A model generated the notes under the pieces. It was not told the DNA's origin. It ran no database searches and saw nothing but the letters and a program-made list of their open reading frames with translations. From NCBI RefSeq assembly GCF_900142035.1, contig NZ_FQZI01000004.1, positions 186,001 to 250,000 on the forward strand: 64,000 nucleotides of DNA, given 5' to 3'. This DNA comes from Flavobacterium terrae. GTDB lineage: Bacteria > Bacteroidota > Bacteroidia > Flavobacteriales > Flavobacteriaceae. Of this stretch, positions 8,088 to 17,423 are shown piece after piece. Each line of letters begins with the position of its first letter. The stretch's first letter is position 1. The translations under genes were made by a program, and so were the position numbers.

Positions 8088-9443
8088 CTAATTAATCAAT
8101 CCGTTTACCTCATCAAAATTTAATCCACCATAGTTTCCTGAACTCATTAAAAGTAATGCAGAATTATTTAAATCTGCACTGAATAAAAACTGTTTAAATT
8201 CTGCTGGATTAGTATAAATAACAAGATTGTCGCGCTTAAAAGCTTTAGCAATTTGCTCATAAGTCACTTCTTCCAATTGTTTGATTTTAACAGCATCTGG
8301 AGAATAGAAAACCACAGCTACATCTGCATGATCTAATGCTCCTTCATATTCTTTTAAAAATTCAGCATTCAAACTGCTGTAAGTGTGTAATTCTAGACAA
8401 GCTACTAAAGTTCTGTCAGGATACTGTTCTTTTACTGCTTTTGTAGTAGCAGCAACTTTACTTGGCGAATGCGCAAAATCTTTATATGCTACTTTATTAC
8501 TGCTTTCTGCAATTTTCTCTAAACGTTTAGAAGCACCTTTAAAGCTTGCAATGGCTTCGTAAAAATCGGCTTCGTCGATTCCCATATTTTGACAAATCCA
8601 TTTGGCTCCTGCAAGATTATTTAGATTATGTGCTCCAAAAACTTCAATAGGCATTGGTCCCTCTGGAGTTTCTAATAAAGTCACTCCATTTTGAACAGTA
8701 TATTCAGGAGTATGATAAGGAATTTTACGAATAGGATTTTCGGCTTTTTCGGCAACACGTTTTACTTCAGGGTCATTTTCGTTATAAACTAAAATACCGC
8801 CATTAGTAATTTTTTTAATAAAAATTTCAAACTGTTCTACATAGTTTTCATAGGTTGGAAACACATTAATGTGATCCCAAGCAATCCCAGAAATCAAGGC
8901 AATATTAGGTTGATACAAATGGAATTTTGGACGACGATCCATTGGAGAAGATAAGTATTCATCCCCTTCAAGAACAATAAAATCATTATGTTCTGTAAGA
9001 TGCACCATAGTATCAAAACCTTCCAACTGTGCTCCTACCATATAATCAACTTCTACATTATGATAATGCATCACATGAAGAATCATAGAGGTGATAGTGG
9101 TTTTACCATGCGAACCTCCTATTACTACACGAGTTTTATTTTTAGATTGTTCATATAAGAATTCTGGATACGAATAAATTTTAAGCCCCAATTCTTGAGC
9201 TTTTAACAGTTCAGGATTATCTGCTTTTGCATGCATACCTAGAATCACAGCTTCAATATCTGAAGTTATTTTTTCAGGAAACCAACCCATTTCTACAGGC
9301 AACAAACCTTTTTTCTCTAGTCTTGATTTTGAAGGTTCAAAAATAGCATCATCACTTCCTGTTACATGATATCCTTTACTGTGTAATGCTAATGCTAAAT
9401 TGTGCATGGCTGCTCCGCCAATTGCTATGAAATGAGTTCTCAT
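8088..9443 (-). CDS. mpl: UDP-N-acetylmuramate:L-alanyl-gamma-D-glutamyl-meso-diaminopimelate ligase
   Basis: The 451-residue Mur-ligase-family enzyme reattaches recycled murein tripeptide to UDP-MurNAc in the cytosol. The Rossmann start HFIAIGGAAMHNLAL and the ATP loop VIGGSHGKTTI (107-117) are Mpl-type. The central segment EGDEYLSSPMDRRPKFHLY and GIAWDHINVFPTYENY, and the C-terminal DFAHSPSKV, are characteristic and separate it from MurC and MurF. Length is normal. A terminator follows the stop; the TPR-protein gene lies 20 bp upstream on the same strand and may share its transcript. Confidence 0.92.
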   Translation of the reverse strand: MRTHFIAIGGAAMHNLALALHSKGYHVTGSDDAIFEPSKSRLEKKGLLPVEMGWFPEKITSDIEAVILGMHAKADNPELLKAQELGLKIYSYPEFLYEQSKNKTRVVIGGSHGKTTITSMILHVMHYHNVEVDYMVGAQLEGFDTMVHLTEHNDFIVLEGDEYLSSPMDRRPKFHLYQPNIALISGIAWDHINVFPTYENYVEQFEIFIKKITNGGILVYNENDPEVKRVAEKAENPIRKIPYHTPEYTVQNGVTLLETPEGPMPIEVFGAHNLNNLAGAKWICQNMGIDEADFYEAIASFKGASKRLEKIAESSNKVAYKDFAHSPSKVAATTKAVKEQYPDRTLVACLELHTYSSLNAEFLKEYEGALDHADVAVVFYSPDAVKIKQLEEVTYEQIAKAFKRDNLVIYTNPAEFKQFLFSADLNNSALLLMSSGNYGGLNFDEVNGLIN

Positions 9444-9462
9444 TGATATATTTTCTATTCTT

Positions 9463-10149
9463 TTAATTTTTAAATTCTGACTTTAATTCCTCTGCTTTTC
9501 CTTTATTTTTAATCTTGTTCAAATATAAATCATATAATTTTTCAAAAGTGGTTTTCGAATGGCCTATTTCGTGTGCTTTTACATAATTTATTTCTGCTTT
9601 GTCATATCGTTTATAATACAGATCAATATAGCCTTTCGCCAGATAGCCGTCAACTTTAGACAATTGCATTAATTCATTGGCATATCTTAAGGCCTTTTTT
9701 TCGCTCCCTCCAATGATTCCAGGCAATTCTACATATAAAACCACCAAGGCCCAACGTGAATTGATATGTTTTGGATCCAACTTTGCAGCTTTTACAAATG
9801 AACCCTCGATATCATCAAGCATGGTAAAGGCTTTTATTTTACTACTTTTTTGGGCTTTCATACCCAATGAACCACCATATCTAAACCAATACTCAGCATT
9901 TGATGGAAAAGCATTTTTAAGAATGGTAGAATATTTTATTGCATCGTCCCAATTTTTACTGTGATAGGCTATTTCTCCTAATTGGTCAATTGCTTTGTAG
10001 TTTTTGGGGTTATCTGAAATACATTTTTGCAGTAAAACTTGTGCTTCAGCATATTTTTTTTGTTTAAATAAAGCTTCACCAGTATCGCAATTGGTTTGAG
10101 ACCAAAGAAGGACTGGGATAAATAGAAAAAAACTGATTATGTATTTCAT
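9463..10149 (-). CDS. Exported TPR-repeat protein
   Basis: A 228-residue protein with a signal peptide (MKYIISFFLFIPVLLWSQ) and tetratricopeptide repeats. Helix pairs are visible around GEALFKQKKYAEAQVLLQKC, IDQLGEIAYHSKNWDDAIKYS, AEYWFRYGGSLGMKAQ, and AKGYIDLYYKRYDKAEINY. Such proteins are scaffolds in the periplasm; no partner can be read from the sequence. It precedes mpl by 20 bp on the same strand. The structured RNA element on the opposite strand starts about 27 bp upstream of its start codon. Confidence 0.8.
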   Translation of the reverse strand: MKYIISFFLFIPVLLWSQTNCDTGEALFKQKKYAEAQVLLQKCISDNPKNYKAIDQLGEIAYHSKNWDDAIKYSTILKNAFPSNAEYWFRYGGSLGMKAQKSSKIKAFTMLDDIEGSFVKAAKLDPKHINSRWALVVLYVELPGIIGGSEKKALRYANELMQLSKVDGYLAKGYIDLYYKRYDKAEINYVKAHEIGHSKTTFEKLYDLYLNKIKNKGKAEELKSEFKN

Positions 10150-10175
10150 TTTTCAAAAATAGAAAAAATTTGTTT

Positions 10176-10277
10176 GCGTTAGGGATGGAAGCAAACTACC
10201 ATGTAGTGCGAACAGCCCGACGTTTTTTTATTAGCTGACTGAGGTTCTCGAAGTCAGCTAATAAAAAACGTAACGCC
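10176..10277 (+). ncRNA. Structured intergenic RNA, Flavo-1-like
   Basis: The sequence can fold as a closed junction. The outer stem GCGTTA (10176-10181) pairs with TAACGC (10271-10276). Inside are a small hairpin ACTAC-cat-GTAGT (10196-10208) and a long hairpin whose arms at 10220-10240 and 10251-10270 match over 20 bp with one bulged T. The conserved-looking words GGGATGGAAGC and GCGAACAGCCCGAC match my memory of an intergenic element found widely in Flavobacteria (Flavo-1 motif), which I could not check. It lies on the + strand between two - strand genes, so it is not a leader of either. Confidence 0.5.
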
Positions 10278-10287
10278 CAAAAATAAA

Positions 10288-10320
10288 AAATCCGAACTCA
10301 TTTCTGAATTCGGATTCTTT
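10288..10320 (-). terminator. Terminator of the S46 peptidase gene, possibly bidirectional
   Basis: Inverted repeat AATCCGAA ... TTCGGATT with a loop of about 10 bases, flanked by A-rich and T-rich ends. It lies 17 bases past the stop of the DPP7 gene on the - strand. It also follows the structured RNA element on the + strand and could end both. Confidence 0.7.
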
Positions 10321-10336
10321 ATTAAATTGTAATAAC

Positions 10337-12487
10337 TTATTTGATTAAAGTCATTTCGTCTACAATATTTTTAGCTCCTGAGAAATTCTCAATTACCCAA
10401 AGTACATAACGAATATCAACGTTGATAGTTCTTTGTAAGTTTTTGTCGAAAATTACGTCACCAGCCATGGCTTCGATATTTCCGTCGAAAGCTAAACCTA
10501 TTAACTCACCTTTTCCATTTAATACTGGAGAACCTGAGTTACCACCTGTAATATCATTATCTGTCAAGAAGTTTACGTGCAATGAACCATCTTTATCTGC
10601 ATAACGACCAAACTCTTTGTTCTTATTCATTTCTAGAACTCTTTCTGGTAAGTCAAACTCAGCATCACCTTTCTTATATTTTTTAACTTGACCGTCTAGA
10701 GTTGTATAGTTGTTGATTTTTGCATCATTACGCTTGTCAGCAGGTAAAGCACGAACTTTTCCATACGTTAAACGTAATGTTGAGTTAGCGTCTGGATATT
10801 TAATTGTTCCAATTTTAGACTCACGTAATCCTTCAACTAATTTACGGAATGAAGCTCCAAAATCATTTTGTGCTTTAGCAATTTCGTCAGATTTAGAATT
10901 ATAATGATTTAATAATTCATTTGACAATTTCACTAAAGGATCATTTGCAATTGATGCTTCGTTTGGAGTGTCTAAAAATGCTTTAACTTTATCTAAAGAT
11001 GTTAAAACACTTGAATCGAAAGCCGAATTTACAAAAGCTGTAAAGTCATTATTATTAGCTTTACCTATTTCAGCAACATAAGGAGAAATTGCATATCCTG
11101 TAGATTTTGTAGCATATAAATTCAATTGAGCAGCTAAGATGTCTTTCTCTGCTGGAATGTGAACTTCTTTGAAAAATTCAGTTGCCATTTCAGATATAGC
11201 TTTAGCCATTTGAACACGTTTTTCAGCATCAGCTTTAGCATAATTGTCTAGCTGTCTTCCTAAACTTCTTGAAATTGTTCCGTAAGCGCTAGTTCTTAAC
11301 AATTGCATCAAGTAGTTATCGTGACGTGATTTCTCATTTGTTAATTTGTAATAGTTGTTAATAGTAGCAACTACATTACCATATTTTTCTTTGTTTTCTG
11401 GTTTGTTAGCCCATTTGTCAAATTTAGCTTCTTGAGCCGCTTTTGTTTTTGCTGTTCCAAACTTTGTTAAAGCGTCAATCATTCCTTGACGGTTTTTCCA
11501 GTAGTTAGCTACACCAGCAAATTTTGAGGCATAAACTAAGTTTAAAGCATCGCTTTGAACCATGTATTTTTTCATCTGGTCCATACCAACTTTTGAACCT
11601 TCAACCCATGCAGGATATGCATATTTTACATTTTGATCGATTCCTGATGCTGGCATCCAACGGTTTGTACGCCCCGGATAACCTAAGATCATTGCATAAT
11701 CGTTTTCTTTAACACCTCCAATGTTTACTGGTAAATAGTGCTTAGGTTTTAAAGGCACATTTTCTTGTGAATAATCTGCTGGATTTCCGTTAGCGTCTCC
11801 ATAAACACGGAACATTGAGAAATCTGCAGTATGACGAGGCCACTCCCAGTTGTCTGTATCTCCACCAAATTTACCTAAGCTTTCTGGTGGTGTTCCCACT
11901 AAACGTACATCTTTATAATCTTGATAAACGAAATAGTAGTATTCATTTCCTTGGAAAAATGAACGAACTGAAACAGTATATTTTCCACCTTCGTTGTTTT
12001 CTTTTTCAATTTTTGCAATTTCAGCATTGATAGCTTTTTCACGTTCTGCTTCAGTCATTTTATCATTAACTACTGATAAAATTCTTTTAGAAACATCATC
12101 CATACGAACAAAGAAACGAACAAATAAACTTGAAGGCTTAATTTCGTCTTTTCTATCTTTTGCCCAAAAACCATTTTTTAAGTGATTCTTTTCAGCAGTT
12201 GATAATTCAGCAATTGCATCATATCCACAGTGGTGGTTTGTTAACACCAATCCGTCTTTAGAAATAATTTCTGCTGTACAACCTCCATTAAATTGAACAA
12301 TTGCATCTTTTAAACTGTGATTGTTAATACTGTAAATTTCTTCAGCAGTTAACTGCAATCCCATTTTTTGCATATCTCTGTGATTTAAACGTTCAATGAA
12401 CATCAAAAACCACATTCCCTCGTCTGCTTTAACACTTGTTGGCACAAGCATGATAGCAGTGATTAGAGATAAAATTAATTTTTTCAT
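10337..12487 (-). CDS. S46-family dipeptidyl-peptidase, DPP7 type
   Basis: The 716-residue exported serine peptidase (signal peptide MKKLILSLITAIMLVPTSVKA) has the S46 catalytic His in LTNHHCGYDAI (His85/His86) and the Ser in GGNSGSPVLNGKGELIGLAFDGN near residue 650. A conserved WEWPRHTADFSMFRVY block lies in between. S46 enzymes release dipeptides from peptide N-termini in the periplasm, feeding asaccharolytic growth. The FDGN segment after the Ser has Gly where acidic-specific DPP11 has Arg, so DPP7-type preference for hydrophobic residues is expected. It stands alone between a terminator and a 191-bp AT-rich gap that holds only promoter-like sequence. Confidence 0.9.
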   Translation of the reverse strand: MKKLILSLITAIMLVPTSVKADEGMWFLMFIERLNHRDMQKMGLQLTAEEIYSINNHSLKDAIVQFNGGCTAEIISKDGLVLTNHHCGYDAIAELSTAEKNHLKNGFWAKDRKDEIKPSSLFVRFFVRMDDVSKRILSVVNDKMTEAEREKAINAEIAKIEKENNEGGKYTVSVRSFFQGNEYYYFVYQDYKDVRLVGTPPESLGKFGGDTDNWEWPRHTADFSMFRVYGDANGNPADYSQENVPLKPKHYLPVNIGGVKENDYAMILGYPGRTNRWMPASGIDQNVKYAYPAWVEGSKVGMDQMKKYMVQSDALNLVYASKFAGVANYWKNRQGMIDALTKFGTAKTKAAQEAKFDKWANKPENKEKYGNVVATINNYYKLTNEKSRHDNYLMQLLRTSAYGTISRSLGRQLDNYAKADAEKRVQMAKAISEMATEFFKEVHIPAEKDILAAQLNLYATKSTGYAISPYVAEIGKANNNDFTAFVNSAFDSSVLTSLDKVKAFLDTPNEASIANDPLVKLSNELLNHYNSKSDEIAKAQNDFGASFRKLVEGLRESKIGTIKYPDANSTLRLTYGKVRALPADKRNDAKINNYTTLDGQVKKYKKGDAEFDLPERVLEMNKNKEFGRYADKDGSLHVNFLTDNDITGGNSGSPVLNGKGELIGLAFDGNIEAMAGDVIFDKNLQRTINVDIRYVLWVIENFSGAKNIVDEMTLIK

Positions 12488-12678
12488 AACATATTTATTT
12501 TTAGTGGTGCGAATATACCTTTTTTTAATAATTGCTTAAAATCTAGCGAAAAAGAATATCTTTTTATTAAGAAAATTTTAACTTTTTAAGGATTATTACT
12601 TTAAAAAAAACTTTCAATAAATCTCGTTCTTATTTTTTTTACTTAACTTTAAGAAATAACTTTTAACTAAAAAAAACT

Positions 12679-13146
12679 ATGGGATTATTTTCATTTATCA
12701 AAGGAGCTGGAAAAAAATTGTTTGGTTCTAAAGAAGAAGCTGCGCCCGCAGAAGAAAAATCACAATTAAAAGCGAGTGCTTTATTAGCTCATGTTCAAGC
12801 TTTAGGATTGCCATTTAATACACTTAAAGTAGTTGTAAATGCAGACGACTCTGTGGTTGTTTCAGGGGAGGTTAATCAACAAGCCGATTCTGAAAAAATT
12901 GTTTTAGCTCTAGGAAATGTTGAAGGAGTTGAAACCGTTGACAATCAAATGACGGTTGCCACACCTGCTCCAGAAGCACAATATCATACAGTTGTTGAAG
13001 GTGATTGGTTATCAAAAATTGCTGCCAAGTACTATGGAGATGCTATGAAATATGATATTATTTTTGAAGCAAATAAACCTATGTTAAAAGACCCTGATGA
13101 AATTTATCCTGGCCAAGTTCTAAGAATTCCTAATATTCAAGGATAA
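12679..13146 (+). CDS. lysM: BON and LysM domain protein (Kbp/YgaU-like)
   Basis: The 155-residue protein starts MGLFSFIKGAGKKLFGS, as in E. coli Kbp/YgaU. A BON domain follows around 45-97 (VVVSGEVNQQADSEKIVLALGNVEGVETVDNQM), then a C-terminal LysM at about 104-152 (YHTVVEGDWLSKIAAKYYGDAMKYDIIFEANKP ... IYPGQVLRIP). In E. coli the homologue is a cytosolic potassium-binding protein needed under K+ stress. There is no signal peptide here either, which fits. A terminator follows 7 bp after the stop and separates it from convergent obgE. Confidence 0.85.
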   Translation: MGLFSFIKGAGKKLFGSKEEAAPAEEKSQLKASALLAHVQALGLPFNTLKVVVNADDSVVVSGEVNQQADSEKIVLALGNVEGVETVDNQMTVATPAPEAQYHTVVEGDWLSKIAAKYYGDAMKYDIIFEANKPMLKDPDEIYPGQVLRIPNIQG

Positions 13147-13152
13147 TAAAAT

Positions 13153-13180
13153 AAAAAATCCCTCAAATGAGGGATTTTTT
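13153..13180. terminator. Bidirectional terminator between lysM and obgE
   Basis: Perfect hairpin AAAAAATCCCTC / GAGGGATTTTTT with a 4-base loop. It carries a T-run in both directions, between two convergent genes, and overlaps the obgE stop by two bases. Confidence 0.9.
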
Positions 13181-14186
13181 ATACTTCAATATTTAACATT
13201 TGCCAAAGCTTATCTTTTAATTCAGTTAAACCTTGTTGAGCGACTGATGAGATAAACAAATATGGTATTCCTTTTAATTCTTTGTCTAATTGCTTTTTCA
13301 TTTCAGATTTTAATTCATCATCCAGCATATCACATTTTGAAATCACAAGCAGCCTATCCTTATCTAGCATTTCAGGATTATACCTTCTTAGTTCGTCTAA
13401 CAAAATTTCATATTCCTTTTTAATATCCTTGGCATCTGCAGGAACCAAAAATAAAAGGGTTGAATTTCTTTCTATATGACGCAAAAAGTAATGTCCTAAT
13501 CCTTTACCTTCAGCAGCACCTTCAATAATTCCAGGAATATCAGCGATTACAAACGATTGAAAATCTCTATAAGCAACAATTCCTAAATTAGGTTTTAAGG
13601 TTGTAAAAGGATAATCAGCAATTTTAGGTTTAGCAGAAGTCAATACAGACAACAATGTTGATTTTCCGGCATTTGGAAAACCTACAAGTCCAACATCGGC
13701 TAAAACTTTAAGTTCTAAAATGATATCTGCTTCAATAGGAGGCATTCCTGGTTGTGCATAACGAGGAGTTTGATTAGTAGAAGTTCTAAAATGCCAATTC
13801 CCTAAACCACCTTTTCCTCCTTCAACCAAAATTATTTCTTCACCATCTTCTGTAATTTCAAATAAAACTTCGTCAGTATCTTTATCTTTAACTACAGTTC
13901 CAAGTGGTACTTCTAAATATTTATCTTCTCCATCATGACCGGTACTTCTAGAGCTACCTCCATCACCACCATGGCCTGCCTTTACGTGTTTTGTAAATTT
14001 TAAATGAAATAATGTCCAAAGGTTTTTGTTTCCTTTTACAATAACGTGTCCACCACGACCTCCGTCTCCACCGTCTGGACCTCCTTTTTCGATAAACTTC
14101 TCTCTATGTAGATGCGATGAACCTTTTCCACCTTTTCCTGATGAAACATATATTTTTACGTAATCTACAAAATTCCCCTCTGTCAT
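13179..14186 (-). CDS. obgE: Obg-family GTPase ObgE/CgtA
   Basis: This 335-residue GTPase has the glycine-rich Obg fold in the first 158 residues (repeated GGDGGRGG and GHGGDGG segments). The G domain follows with G1 GFPNAGKST (169-177), G3 DIPG near 216, and NKCD-equivalent SKCD for G4. Obg binds the 50S subunit and couples ribosome assembly to GTP/ppGpp levels. It lacks the extra C-terminal OCT domain, as is usual in Bacteroidota. A 133-bp gap separates it from the CBS-protein gene upstream on the same strand. Confidence 0.95.
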   Translation of the reverse strand: MTEGNFVDYVKIYVSSGKGGKGSSHLHREKFIEKGGPDGGDGGRGGHVIVKGNKNLWTLFHLKFTKHVKAGHGGDGGSSRSTGHDGEDKYLEVPLGTVVKDKDTDEVLFEITEDGEEIILVEGGKGGLGNWHFRTSTNQTPRYAQPGMPPIEADIILELKVLADVGLVGFPNAGKSTLLSVLTSAKPKIADYPFTTLKPNLGIVAYRDFQSFVIADIPGIIEGAAEGKGLGHYFLRHIERNSTLLFLVPADAKDIKKEYEILLDELRRYNPEMLDKDRLLVISKCDMLDDELKSEMKKQLDKELKGIPYLFISSVAQQGLTELKDKLWQMLNIEV

Positions 14187-14225
14187 TTTTTCTTTTCTTT
14201 ACAGAGCTTTGAATTCAAAATACCT

Positions 14226-14272
14226 GACTGCCACTGGCAGTCCTCCTCTTAATCTCAAATCCTCTGTCATTA
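14226..14272. repeat. Short palindrome and duplicated obgE start sequence
   Basis: The gap before obgE holds the palindrome GACTGCCACTGGCAGTC (14226-14242). Next to it, read on the - strand, is a second copy of the first ten bases of obgE (ATGACAGAGG), which opens a 23-codon frame ending before the real start. This looks like a small duplication or a leader reading frame. Nothing else is recognisable in the gap. Confidence 0.4.
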
Positions 14273-14319
14273 TTATCAATCATTTAGCATCAGAAAATAA
14301 TTAACTAATGCTTTTATTT

Positions 14320-15603
14320 TTAATTTATTTCTTTCAACGAACGAACTAAGACCTTATCTATCTTAATACCATCCATATCGATAACTTCTAATTCCATTTT
14401 ATTCCATACTAACTTCTCTCCTACTTTTGGAATATATGACAACTCAGTCATGATTAAACCACTTACCGTAGTAACATCATAATCATTAATCAAATCGTCC
14501 ATATCAAAATAAGTTAAGAAATCGTGTAATGAATAATGCCCATCAACCAACCAACTCCCATCTTCTCTTGCTACTAACTGAAACTCTTCCTCGTAAAACT
14601 CAGCAGCATCTCCCACTAAAGCTTCAAGAATATCATTTAAGGTAATAATTCCTTGCACTACTCCATACTCATCAGTAACTAAAGCATAATGCACTTTTGT
14701 TTTTTTGAATACTTCCAGCGCTTTATAAGCAGATGTATGTTCAATAAAATAAACTGGTTCTTTAGCAATAACTCTTAAATCAAATTGATTTTTCTTTTCG
14801 AAATTGGTAAACAAATCTTTAAGAAACACAACCCCAACAACATTATCCAAATTATCTTCACATACAGGATAAATAGAATGCAATTCTTCTAAAACTTGAG
14901 ACTTTATTGCGTCTAAATTATCTTCTAAAGACAAATACATTACCGATTTACGGTGTGTCATTAAAGAATTTACTTTTCTATCTCCAATATGGAAAACACG
15001 TTCCACAATATCTTGTTCAATTTCTTGAACTTCTCCTCCTTCGGTTCCTTCTTTAATAATGGCTTTGATTTCTTCTTCGGTTACTTTTCCATCTGCAGTA
15101 GGTTTTATTTTAAAAACATCTAAAATAAAATCTGTAGAAACAGTTAACAACCAAATAAAAGGTGCAGTGACTATCGAAATTACTTTCATTGGAACTGCCA
15201 CAGCCTTAGCAATAGCCTCAGGATAATTCAATCCTATACGTTTAGGCAACAATTCACCTAATACCAATGAAAAGAAAGTTAAAATAACTACTACTGTACC
15301 TACCGATAAAGAATTTGAGTATGGTTTTGTAAGTTCAAATCCTTCGAAGAAAATACGAACATTTTCCGTTACTTTTTCTCCTGAATAGATACCTGTCAAA
15401 ATACCAATAAGTGTTATCCCTATCTGAACAGTAGATAAAAACTTATTAGGCGAATTTGCTAATTCTAAAGCTGTTTTTGCACTCGTGTTGCCCTTTTTGG
15501 CAGCGGTTTCTAACCGGTTTTTTCTTGCTGATATGAGTGCGATTTCTGACATGGAAAAAATTCCGTTAAGTAAAATCAGCAAGAAGATTATGACTATTTC
15601 CAA
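14320..15603 (-). CDS. CNNM/CorC-HlyC family membrane protein with CBS pair
   Basis: The 427-residue protein has the DUF21/CNNM transmembrane domain in the first about 180 residues (LLNGIFSMSEIALISARKNRLE is the typical start). A Bateman module of two CBS domains lies around 205-330 (MTHRKSVMYLSLEDNLD and YALVTDEYGVVQGIITLNDILEALVGD). A CorC/HlyC C-terminal domain ends near 425 (DGSWLVDGHYSLHDF ... KVGEKLVW). Members are Mg2+/divalent-cation transport or resistance proteins; the older hemolysin name is not meaningful. It lies 15 bp after adk on the same strand, in the hpt-adk transcript. Confidence 0.88.
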   Translation of the reverse strand: MEIVIIFLLILLNGIFSMSEIALISARKNRLETAAKKGNTSAKTALELANSPNKFLSTVQIGITLIGILTGIYSGEKVTENVRIFFEGFELTKPYSNSLSVGTVVVILTFFSLVLGELLPKRIGLNYPEAIAKAVAVPMKVISIVTAPFIWLLTVSTDFILDVFKIKPTADGKVTEEEIKAIIKEGTEGGEVQEIEQDIVERVFHIGDRKVNSLMTHRKSVMYLSLEDNLDAIKSQVLEELHSIYPVCEDNLDNVVGVVFLKDLFTNFEKKNQFDLRVIAKEPVYFIEHTSAYKALEVFKKTKVHYALVTDEYGVVQGIITLNDILEALVGDAAEFYEEEFQLVAREDGSWLVDGHYSLHDFLTYFDMDDLINDYDVTTVSGLIMTELSYIPKVGEKLVWNKMELEVIDMDGIKIDKVLVRSLKEIN

Positions 15604-15618
15604 ATTTTAAAAATTTAG

Positions 15619-16191
15619 TTACAAATTATCAATTACAGTACTTAACCTTTCAGTAATTTCTGCAATAGACCCAATACCGTCAACGGCATAAAATTTATTT
15701 TGTTCTTTATAATAATTCATCAAAGGAGCTGTTTTTTCATTATACTCCTGGTAACGATTACGTATTTTTTCTTCGTCCTGATCATCAGGTCTTCCTGAAG
15801 TCTTTCCTCTTTCTAAAAGTCTTTTCACTAAGATCTCATCATCAGCTTCTAAAGCTATGGTAGCCGTAATTGACTGACTTTTGCTTTCTAAAAATACATC
15901 TAAAGCTTCGGCTTGAGAAATTGTTCTAGGAAATCCATCAAATAAAAAGCCATCAGAATCAGGGTTTTTATCTACTTCGCTTTGCAACATTTGGATAGTA
16001 ACCTCATCAGGTACTAAATCCCCTTTATCCATGTAGGTTTTTGCTAACCTACCTAAATCAGTGTCATTTTTAATATTAAATCTAAAAATATCCCCTGTTG
16101 ACAAATGAGTTAAATTGTACTTCCCTTTTAAAAATTCGGCTTGGGTTCCTTTACCTGCCCCAGGTTTCCCGAACAAAACTATATTAATCAT
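15619..16191 (-). CDS. adk: Adenylate kinase
   Basis: The 190-residue enzyme interconverts ATP + AMP and 2 ADP. The P-loop is GKPGAGKGTQ at 8-17. The AMP-binding stretch STGDIFRFNI follows, with GFPRTISQAEALD near 85-97 and the lid start LLERGKTSGRPDDQDEEKIRNRY near 128-150. The short lid without the zinc cysteines fits the small-lid variant common in Bacteroidota. It is preceded by hpt with a 28-bp gap and followed by the CNNM gene, all on the - strand, making a purine-nucleotide operon. Confidence 0.95.
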   Translation of the reverse strand: MINIVLFGKPGAGKGTQAEFLKGKYNLTHLSTGDIFRFNIKNDTDLGRLAKTYMDKGDLVPDEVTIQMLQSEVDKNPDSDGFLFDGFPRTISQAEALDVFLESKSQSITATIALEADDEILVKRLLERGKTSGRPDDQDEEKIRNRYQEYNEKTAPLMNYYKEQNKFYAVDGIGSIAEITERLSTVIDNL

Positions 16192-16219
16192 TAAATTAAA
16201 AATTTATAAATGTGTTGTG

Positions 16220-16750
16220 TTATTTTAACTGATATACTTCTGAAAGGTTTCTACCTAAACCATCATAATCCAAACCAAAACCTACAATGAACTTATTTTC
16301 AATTTCGATACCAATATAATCAATTTTAATATCTTTTTTATAAGCTTCTGGTTTTAAAAATAGGGTAGCAAATTTTAATTGTTTTAAATTTTTATCTGCA
16401 AACAATTTTTGAAGTTCTTCGATTGTATTTCCTGTATCAACAATATCCTCAATTACCACAACGCTTCTACCAGTTAAATCTTGATTTAAACCAATTAACT
16501 GTTTTACTTCGTGAGTAGTTTGCATACCATCGTATGAAGCCATTTTAATAAAGCTTAATTCGCACGGATTTTTGTAATGTTTCATAAAATCTGAAACAAC
16601 CATAAACGCTCCGTTTAAAACACCTATAAAAACAGGTACTTCGTTTTCAAAATCTTTCGAAATTTGAGTTGCCATCTTGGCAATTGCCTTATCTAATTCA
16701 TCGGCAGAAATAAAAGGCACAAAATGCTTATCGTGAAGCTGAATTTCCAT
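16220..16750 (-). CDS. hpt: Hypoxanthine phosphoribosyltransferase
   Basis: The 176-residue enzyme makes IMP or GMP from the free base and PRPP. The PRPP loop is VVVIEDIVDTGNTI at 97-110, and the FIGVLNGAFMVVSDF and YIGIEIENKFIVGFGLDYDGLGRNL segments are typical. The frame is open up to 16783, but a perfect promoter -7 box (TATCTTTG on the - strand, 16772-16779) lies inside that extension. The start MEIQLHDKHF at 16750 is therefore preferred. It heads the hpt-adk operon, which gives salvage and phosphorylation of purines a common transcript. Confidence 0.92.
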   Translation of the reverse strand: MEIQLHDKHFVPFISADELDKAIAKMATQISKDFENEVPVFIGVLNGAFMVVSDFMKHYKNPCELSFIKMASYDGMQTTHEVKQLIGLNQDLTGRSVVVIEDIVDTGNTIEELQKLFADKNLKQLKFATLFLKPEAYKKDIKIDYIGIEIENKFIVGFGLDYDGLGRNLSEVYQLK

Positions 16751-16771
16751 TTTTAAATTTAAAATAAAGGG

Positions 16772-16779
16772 CAAAGATA
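16772..16779 (-). promoter_or_regulatory. Promoter -7 box of hpt
   Basis: TATCTTTG on the - strand matches the Bacteroidota TAnnTTTG element exactly. It lies 21 bases before the chosen hpt ATG and decides that start against the longer frame. Confidence 0.6.
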
Positions 16780-16819
16780 ACAAAAGAGTTCAGTATCAGG
16801 AAAATTATTTATTTTTGAA

Positions 16820-17359
16820 ATGATGGACATAGAATTTTATAAACAAATTGAAAAAAGTACCGCTCACAGAATGAGTAGAGAAATCAACCGTGATTTTATT
16901 TTTAAAAATCCTGATTTTTTAAATGATCTTATTCAAATTGCTTTTAACATTAAAGACAAAAACCATCACAAAGCCTGGTGGATTTTGGAATTAATTTTTG
17001 AAGAAAATCTTCATTTAATCACTCCATACCTAGACTCATTTTGCGATATCATTTCCAAACTAAAAGAAGATCCTGCAAAAAGACCTGCCTCTAAAATTTG
17101 TCTTTTTTTATCTGATTCTAAAAAATATTCTCTCACAGAAAAACAAGAAACAATAATCATTGAAACTTGTCTTGATTGGCTTATTCGCGATGAAAAAGTA
17201 GCTGCAAAGGCATATTCCATTAGAACTTTATACAATTTTGGAAAGAAATACGACTGGATTCATGCTGAATTGCTACAAATTGTACAACAAGATTATGCTC
17301 ATCATTCTGCTGCTTATAAGGCCGTAGCAAAAGAAATATTAAGAAAGGTTAAACATTAA
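16820..17359 (+). CDS. HEAT-like helical repeat protein of unknown function
   Basis: The 179-residue cytosolic protein is almost wholly alpha-helical. It has repeated pairs such as KAWWILELIFEENLHLITPYLDSFCDIIS, and KAYSIRTLYNFGKKYDWIHAELLQIV, which resemble HEAT/armadillo units. No catalytic motif is visible. Homologues are common next to purine genes in Flavobacteria and have sometimes been labelled adenylosuccinate lyase, but no lyase signature is present here. Two adjacent ATGs (16820 and 16823) can start it. It is divergent from hpt and followed by purK. Confidence 0.7.
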   Translation: MMDIEFYKQIEKSTAHRMSREINRDFIFKNPDFLNDLIQIAFNIKDKNHHKAWWILELIFEENLHLITPYLDSFCDIISKLKEDPAKRPASKICLFLSDSKKYSLTEKQETIIIETCLDWLIRDEKVAAKAYSIRTLYNFGKKYDWIHAELLQIVQQDYAHHSAAYKAVAKEILRKVKH

Positions 17360-17391
17360 AATTATTGTTTTTACCATTTTTTTAAAAGCAT

Positions 17392-17399
17392 TATCTTTG
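17392..17399 (+). promoter_or_regulatory. Promoter -7 box of purK
   Basis: TATCTTTG matches TAnnTTTG exactly and is preceded by a TTG (17365-17367) at a spacing of 24. It lies 24 bases before the purK ATG at 17424. A longer purK frame opening at a TTG at 17397 would overlap the box and is rejected. Confidence 0.6.
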
Positions 17400-17423
17400 C
17401 GCAACAACAACACAACAACTACA

